From an uncultured Gammaproteobacteria bacterium (GTDB lineage: Bacteria > Pseudomonadota > Gammaproteobacteria > Arenicellales > JAANXG01): 32,307 bases of DNA. Under the pieces are notes generated by a model that saw nothing but the letters and a program-made list of their open reading frames with translations, was not told the DNA's origin and did not search any database. Location of the stretch: the NCBI GenBank assembly GCA_945787105.1, contig CALZGZ010000186.1, positions 1 through 32,307 on the forward strand, read 5' to 3'. The number at the start of each line of letters is the position of its first letter. Position 1 is the stretch's first letter. Positions 29,076-32,307 of this stretch are shown here, in pieces. Both the position numbers and the translations under genes were made by a program.

Positions 29076-29957
29076 TTACCGCCCTATGTATGTATTCATG
29101 ATGCTGCTGCGGCTGTGCCCCAGCTCTGCCGCGATTTGCAGTCGCGCCTGGCGATCTTGTTCCCTCAGCGCACCTTTGAGTTCTTTGGTCGGCGTGCCGC
29201 CGAGGATTGAGGCCTTACGGCCGGTGAGTTCTTCGTAACGCCGTTGCGCATAGGCATGGCGAAGTCCATGGGTCTTGGAGAGCCCGGCCCGGCGGGTTTG
29301 GTACTCCCAGGTCATCAAGTGCTCTCGATAGCTTTTTCGTGCTGGAATCAGGGAGCCGTTCTTGGCAAAGGCCTTGGCCGCATCCAAGACTTCACGCTGA
29401 TGTGGGTTTCGAATCGGGATCTCCCGTGGCCGCCCGCCCTTGGTCCAGCTGCTCTTCAAAGACAATTTGTCGCCACGATCCGCCCAGTCGGGGTGGATCT
29501 TCATCGCCTCGGACCGTCGCAGTCCAAACGCAGCCTGCATCCGAAAGCTGTGGTAGACGTGGTTGTCGGTGACGCGCTTCAAAACGGCTTCGGTCAACGT
29601 CATGGCCTTGGACTGCTCTGGGGCGTACGTTCGGGCCTCGATCCCCAAAGCGCGGTTGGACTCCCGGAGCAGATTCGACTTGCCCACCTTCTCCAGTACC
29701 CACCGCAAGCTCGCTAGGCGGTTTTTTAAGGTCGCAGCGCTAATTGGCCGACCCTCAGGCTTTCCTGTCCTCCATTCCGCCAACACCTTCTGCAGGTGTT
29801 TTTGTCGGACGTTGCGCAGGCAAAGCCCTCGAAACCCCAACCCATGAATCTCTTTGGCAAACTGCATCACCGTTTTCTTTCTCTCGTACTGCGTGCCCCG
29901 GGACCCGTCCCGGTTGCGTTTCAGGACCTGCTGTAAGTCCCACTCCAGTGGCGTCAT
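29076..29957 (-). CDS. second integrase-domain protein (Phage_int_SAM_2/Integrase_1-like)
   Basis: 'AAFGLRRSEAMKIHPDWAD', 'HGLRHAYAQRRYEELTG', 'IAAELGHSRSSIMNTYIGR'. Start set at MTPLEWDLQQVLKRN. Confidence 0.88.
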   Translation of the reverse strand: MTPLEWDLQQVLKRNRDGSRGTQYERKKTVMQFAKEIHGLGFRGLCLRNVRQKHLQKVLAEWRTGKPEGRPISAATLKNRLASLRWVLEKVGKSNLLRESNRALGIEARTYAPEQSKAMTLTEAVLKRVTDNHVYHSFRMQAAFGLRRSEAMKIHPDWADRGDKLSLKSSWTKGGRPREIPIRNPHQREVLDAAKAFAKNGSLIPARKSYREHLMTWEYQTRRAGLSKTHGLRHAYAQRRYEELTGRKASILGGTPTKELKGALREQDRQARLQIAAELGHSRSSIMNTYIGR

Positions 29958-30116
29958 GGTTAAAACTCCCGCCGTTGTCGTCTCCACACACCGCCCATAT
30001 AAGGGGCGGCACCCTGATGCGCGATCCGCGCTAACGCTAAAAGCTTGCGTTTTCTACGTACGTCGCTTGGTTAGTGTGAATCCGCGATCTGTCCCTACCC
30101 GGCGGCAGGTACAGTC

Positions 30117-30145
30117 TTTGAAGGCTTAAAAAGCTCGCCTTCAAA
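30117..30145. repeat. hairpin (9-bp stem) in the non-coding part of the mobile element
   Basis: tttgaaggc-ttaaaaagctc-gccttcaaa. Confidence 0.85.
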
Positions 30146-30304
30146 CACGGCGGAATTTAACGTCGGTCACGTAGCCCCCGACGTGCCTAAAAAAGCTGCA
30201 GACCACCCCACGAGTGGACTGCACCGCAGACGAGCATTCGTCAGTGTCATGCGATTCATCACCTCCTATTAGAGAAGTTAATGAATCCAGAGAACCCACC
30301 ACAC

Positions 30305-30328
30305 CTCCAGGGTGGCGGGTCACCCTGG
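30305..30328. repeat. hairpin (9-bp stem)
   Basis: tccagggtg-gcgggt-caccctgga. Confidence 0.85.
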
Positions 30329-30509
30329 ATTCGGGTTCAACACAACACGAAGTAGAGAAGACTCAAAGACACGGCTTCCTTACTTCGCCGGACAGACTCC
30401 GCCATGTTCTTGGCACCGGCCCAGGAGCCGGCCCAAGCCGCGATCCGGAACTGCACGACGCGGCAACGCCATGCAACCCGACACCCAGTGTCTGACTAAA
30501 GTCTGAATC

Positions 30510-30557
30510 AGCCGCGAACTGCGGCTAAAGGTGCTAGTGGGCACTAGGCCCACTAGC
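30510..30557. repeat. two adjacent hairpins
   Basis: agccgc-gaact-gcggct (30510-30526) and gctagtgggc-actag-gcccactagc (30533-30557, perfect 10-bp stem). Confidence 0.9.
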
Positions 30558-30801
30558 GAGATGGGAAAACGCCGAGGGGCACCAGGCCCAACGACACAAT
30601 GGAAGACATCCCGCTAGGCGTTACGCCCGTTTCCCCTCGCAGCGAGCATGAGGAATCTTGATGGCCTATTTACTCCATCTAGGGAGTGCCGACGGCCATC
30701 GGACGGCTAGAAATCGTTTGTTACAAATTTCGGCGACATCCTGACGTCTTGGATCACCACCACCAATTTTACGTGTCCTACGAAATGGAACAATAGCTAT
30801 A

Positions 30802-30823
30802 CGGTTCATCCAATTTTGACGTT
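30802..30823 (+). repeat. 22-nt direct repeat, copy 1
   Basis: cggttcatccaattttgacgtt; compare 32251-32272. Confidence 0.75.
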
Positions 30824-30927
30824 AAAGGGTTCTGAAAGACCCGTCATTCGCCCGTCCTGCGCAATTTTCATGTTTCGCTCTTTGAGATCCGCGCCGGGCT
30901 TGCGTTTCCGCAGGGTCCCGGCGCGCG

Positions 30928-32007
30928 TCACTCCTGGCGCTTGCGCCCGCAGTGACGCGCTGTCGATATGTCTGCGGGTGGTGCATGGGTTAATTCCTCC
31001 TTGGCGATCGGAGGCTCGGAGACGCTAGGCGCCTCGGTCTCCGCAGTTGGCTCTATGAGGGAATGGTTGGGGTCGCGTTCAGATTCGGCATGTGTGTTCC
31101 GATACAGGCCTCGGCCCGGCGCATCCCATGGCTTGGCCATGCTGCGTACCCGGAAGAACCGGCAGCGTCGTTGCTTATTCAGCACGTCCGGCGCCACGCG
31201 GCGCCGAACCGCCTGCGCCAACTCACGGGCCCGTTGGCTGCCATCCAAGACCTCTTGCCGGGTGACGGGCCGCAACCGCTTGGCGTATCCAATAATGACC
31301 TCATTCAAGGCGCGCTGCCGTCGCAATAACTCGCGAATAAATTGTTCCGCAAGCTTCGACTCCATGAGCGCGGCGCCGTTGATCGTCCGCAGCCAGCGTA
31401 CCGCCAGATCAATGCGGCCGTAGCCCCGCAACAGGCAGCGGCCATACTCGTTGAATGTGGCGACGGCCTCGTGCAGGAACGGTTGACGCCGTGTAATCGG
31501 CCGTAGGGTAATGCCCTCTTGATCCTGGGCGTGTGCCGCGAGGGTCTGGCACCGCTCAACCCGGGTATCCACCAGGCCAAAGAGCTGATCGAAATGGATA
31601 TCGAATTCGATCAGCATACTCTCGGCAAACGGATTGTCCGCGAGCATCTGCGCATAGATGCCGTGTAACACCCGCGCCACGATCGGATATCGGGGGATAT
31701 AGCCGCCTTTTTTCTGGCGGTCGCGGCCACAGAACAGCACGTCCACATCTTCCGTATGGAAACGGATATCGACGTTAAACTCGATCGGACTGAGGAGGCT
31801 GTTCGTAGCACCAAGCATGGACGTGTCGCTCGCTAACACCGGGGGCGGCCCAAACCCGATTGTCGTCTTTGTGACCGAGCCGCCTCGGGCCAGGATTGCG
31901 CCTGCTGATACGTGGCAACGTGTTGAGCCGGTTGCTGACATTCCAAAACCTGCGCTTGCCCCACAATCGCTAACGGGCCGCGGGCCCCGACTCCGATAAC
32001 CATGCAA
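30928..32007 (-). CDS. integrative-element protein, possibly AcaB/DUF1845 (PFL_4669)-like
   Basis: Long ORF 'LSPIEFNVDIRFHTEDVDVLFCGRDRQKKGGYIPRYPIVARVLHGIYAQMLADNPFAESMLIEFD...'. The family call rests on weak pattern recognition and the true start is probably downstream of 32007. Confidence 0.5.
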   Translation of the reverse strand: MHGYRSRGPRPVSDCGASAGFGMSATGSTRCHVSAGAILARGGSVTKTTIGFGPPPVLASDTSMLGATNSLLSPIEFNVDIRFHTEDVDVLFCGRDRQKKGGYIPRYPIVARVLHGIYAQMLADNPFAESMLIEFDIHFDQLFGLVDTRVERCQTLAAHAQDQEGITLRPITRRQPFLHEAVATFNEYGRCLLRGYGRIDLAVRWLRTINGAALMESKLAEQFIRELLRRQRALNEVIIGYAKRLRPVTRQEVLDGSQRARELAQAVRRRVAPDVLNKQRRCRFFRVRSMAKPWDAPGRGLYRNTHAESERDPNHSLIEPTAETEAPSVSEPPIAKEELTHAPPADISTARHCGRKRQE

Positions 32008-32250
32008 TTCGCTCCAATCGCTTTACGGATCATGCCTCATCGTTCACGCTACACGACCGACTTGTCGACGTTGTGCCACATACACCCATACTCTGTCGCT
32101 CCGATCTTCGTCACTCGTTAAATCAGTAACGAGCGAAAAATTGCCATCAATCCACGTCGTGTCTCGTCCTCAATGCTGTTGATAACGGACGCTGACTCCC
32201 GCTAACCACACCTACAGTGCAGGAATGACTCCGGGACAACAAGTGCCATA

Positions 32251-32272
32251 ACGTTCATCCATTTTTGACGTT
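32251..32272 (+). repeat. 22-nt direct repeat, copy 2
   Basis: acgttcatccatttttgacgtt. Confidence 0.75.
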
Positions 32273-32307
32273 GTATAACGGATTACGATCCGACCTATAG
32301 TTTGTGC

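Noticed and set aside
29244-29717. 157-aa plus-strand ORF opposite the second integrase
   Set aside because: Antisense of a better supported integrase-domain gene.

Overview
This is a gammaproteobacterial-type chromosomal window (family-level inference from gene content and order). It holds a conserved core and, at the right end, an integrated mobile element. Core genes, left to right: mrp/apbC (-), metG, a solitary RnfB-like ferredoxin, nth, a FIST-domain protein, a bufferin-type RiPP operon (DUF2282 precursor, DUF692 MNIO enzyme, DUF2063 partner, DoxX), an ArsS-like radical SAM protein, the hrcA-grpE-dnaK-dnaJ heat-shock cluster with a perfect CIRCE operator, nadK, recN, a GNAT protein, bamE, rnfH, ratA, an SNF-family transporter, smpB, ssrA (tmRNA), an ABM protein, a small secreted protein, sseA, a YpsA-like protein and a LON-domain protein. 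A tRNA-Ala(CGC) follows, with a tyrosine integrase ending 26 nt after its 3' end, then an HTH/excisionase-like ORF, a second integrase-like gene, about 0.9 kb of hairpin-rich non-coding DNA and one ICE-like ORF. The most notable unexplained signal is a family of about 245-350 bp non-coding MITE-like elements (4 copies) with about 19 bp terminal inverted repeats (AGCCCGCATnTCnCACCAG). Two copies carry a near-identical internal palindrome (41 nt perfect in one), and one copy sits between dnaK and dnaJ. Other items worth checking are an orphan intrinsic terminator (possible sRNA), a terminator abutting the arsS-like start codon, and a variant tmRNA tag (ANNDNYQLAA). All calls come from reading the sequence and the supplied ORF translations; no database search was run.
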